From: an uncultured Clostridium sp.
GTDB taxonomy: Bacteria > Bacillota > Clostridia > TANB77 > CAG-508
Length of the DNA stretch: 6,305 nucleotides
Direction: 5' to 3'
NCBI GenBank assembly: GCA_900557475.1
Contig: USTA01000054.1
Coordinates: forward strand, 1-6,305
Positions 5,517-6,305 of the stretch are shown piece by piece. Both the position numbers and the translations under genes were made by a program. The notes beneath the pieces are model-generated. The model was not told where the DNA came from and did no database searches. It was given only the letters and a program-made list of their open reading frames with translations. Position 1 is the stretch's first letter; every line of letters starts with the position of its first letter.

Positions 5517-6305
5517 CTATAAACATTTAATTTCATACAATTCTTGACTTAAAATATAGTTTGCTTTTTCCATACTATTTGAATGTATATATCCTAAAAT
5601 TTCATCTTTGGCTACAATATCTCCTGTTTTTTTATTAAACACAAAACCTACTGTTTTATCTATTTCATCATCTTTCTTTTGTCTTCCCGCACCTAAATAA
5701 ACTGTTAGCTTTCCAACTTTTCCTGCATCTAATCTTTCTATCATTCCAGATTTTCTTGCTTTTATAGGTACAATAAATTGTGCTTTAGGAAATTTATTTG
5801 TATTTTCTAAATATGAAATATCTCCTCCCTGATTTTCTACTAATGCTACAAACTTTTCATATGCTTTTCCGTTTTTAATGTTTTCAATTATTTTTTGTTT
5901 GCCTTCTTCTATATCTCCCACTTTATTAGCTAATAGTAACATATTACTACCCAACTCTGTTATAATATTTTCTATATCCTTTGGCATTGTATTTCCTTTT
6001 AATACATTTATTGCTTCTATTACTTCTAGAATATTTCCTACATTATTTCCTACTGGTTCATTCATATCTGTTATAATACATTTTGTCTCTCTATTAGCTA
6101 ATTTTCCTATATTCGTCATAAGTATAGCTAGTTTTTCTGCTTCTTCTATGTTTTTCATAAAAGCTCCGCTTCCACAAGTTACATCTAGTACTATTTTGTT
6201 AGCACCTGAAGCAATTTTTTTGCTCATAATACTTGATGCGATAAGCGGTATGCTTTCTGTACAGTTAATTGTGTCTCTTAGTGCATATATTTTTTTATCG
6301 GCTGG
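5517..6305 (-). CDS. pdp: pyrimidine-nucleoside (thymidine) phosphorylase, C-terminal part (N-terminus beyond window)
   Basis: Catalyses phosphorolysis of thymidine, uridine or deoxyuridine to the free base and (deoxy)ribose-1-phosphate in pyrimidine salvage. The frame is open through base 6305; 262 residues are visible of a family length of about 435, so roughly 170 are missing. It opens PADKKIYALRD. Counting within the fragment, R10, S25 and K29 match the pyrimidine-binding Arg/Ser/Lys of E. coli thymidine phosphorylase (R171, S186, K190). GSGAFM (45-50) and ITDMNEPVG belong to the alpha/beta domain, and the C-terminal swivel domain contains GKVG, LGAGR, D.ID..VG and a G-x-I-V...ILGYIHS lipoyl-like fold. 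Two local departures from the usual sequence are the block after RD (TINCTES instead of VTATVDS) and VTCGSG instead of VKxGSG. It ends with TAG 48 bp before the NrdD-like gene, with no terminator between, so it is probably the upstream member of the operon. deoA is the equivalent name in enterobacteria. Confidence 0.93.
   Translation of the reverse strand, partial: PADKKIYALRDTINCTESIPLIASSIMSKKIASGANKIVLDVTCGSGAFMKNIEEAEKLAILMTNIGKLANRETKCIITDMNEPVGNNVGNILEVIEAINVLKGNTMPKDIENIITELGSNMLLLANKVGDIEEGKQKIIENIKNGKAYEKFVALVENQGGDISYLENTNKFPKAQFIVPIKARKSGMIERLDAGKVGKLTVYLGAGRQKKDDEIDKTVGFVFNKKTGDIVAKDEILGYIHSNSMEKANYILSQELYEIKCL

Overview
The window is very A+T-rich. Its genes carry strong Shine-Dalgarno sites, and it has a compact intrinsic terminator with U-tracts on both strands. 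It also holds an NrdD-family (class III, oxygen-sensitive ribonucleotide reductase) gene and a Gram-positive-type pyrimidine-nucleoside phosphorylase. Together these point to a strictly anaerobic, low-GC Bacillota, most likely a Clostridia-class organism. No mobile element, CRISPR array, tRNA or rRNA was seen.

Layout from left to right. (1) Bases 1-360, minus strand: the N-terminal 120 codons of a CmpB-type membrane protein (putative 'ABC-transporter type IV' family), cut off by the window edge. (2) Bases 361-543: a divergent intergenic region with a strong promoter for the left gene and an overlapping pair of promoters that share a near-symmetric -10 element. (3) Bases 544-813, plus strand: a small zinc-ribbon plus helix-turn-helix protein that resembles the YvyF/TIGR03826 group. 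(4) Bases 859-893: a bidirectional terminator that serves the converging small gene and the long minus-strand operon. It is framed by a 13-bp perfect inverted repeat. (5) Bases 870-6305, minus strand: a compact run of four genes read right to left: pyrimidine-nucleoside phosphorylase (partial), an NrdD-family protein, a CopZ-like copper chaperone, and a CopA-type Cu(I) ATPase.

The striking part is the NrdD-family gene. It is a long intact reading frame (705 codons) with an N-terminal ATP-cone and most of the class III RNR barrel. At the positions where normal relatives have the paired active-site cysteines it reads E-S-T-M, where they have the thiyl-radical finger-loop cysteine it reads Asn, and it stops before the C-terminal zinc-ribbon/glycyl-radical domain. 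Its stop codon overlaps the start codon of copZ by one base (TAATG). The sequence therefore suggests an intact but catalytically incompetent NrdD homologue, translationally coupled to a copper chaperone and followed by a copper exporter. This could be an undescribed link between nucleotide sensing or deoxynucleotide metabolism and copper handling. The function is inferred. The missing residues and the gene coupling are read directly from the sequence, while the family consensus used for comparison is from memory.

Working together: CopZ would pass Cu(I) to CopA for export. The phosphorylase salvages pyrimidine nucleosides. The NrdD-like protein could act as a nucleotide-binding (ATP-cone) sensor, scaffold or partner subunit within the same transcript. 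No copper-responsive regulator (CsoR, CopY) or recognisable copper operator is visible.
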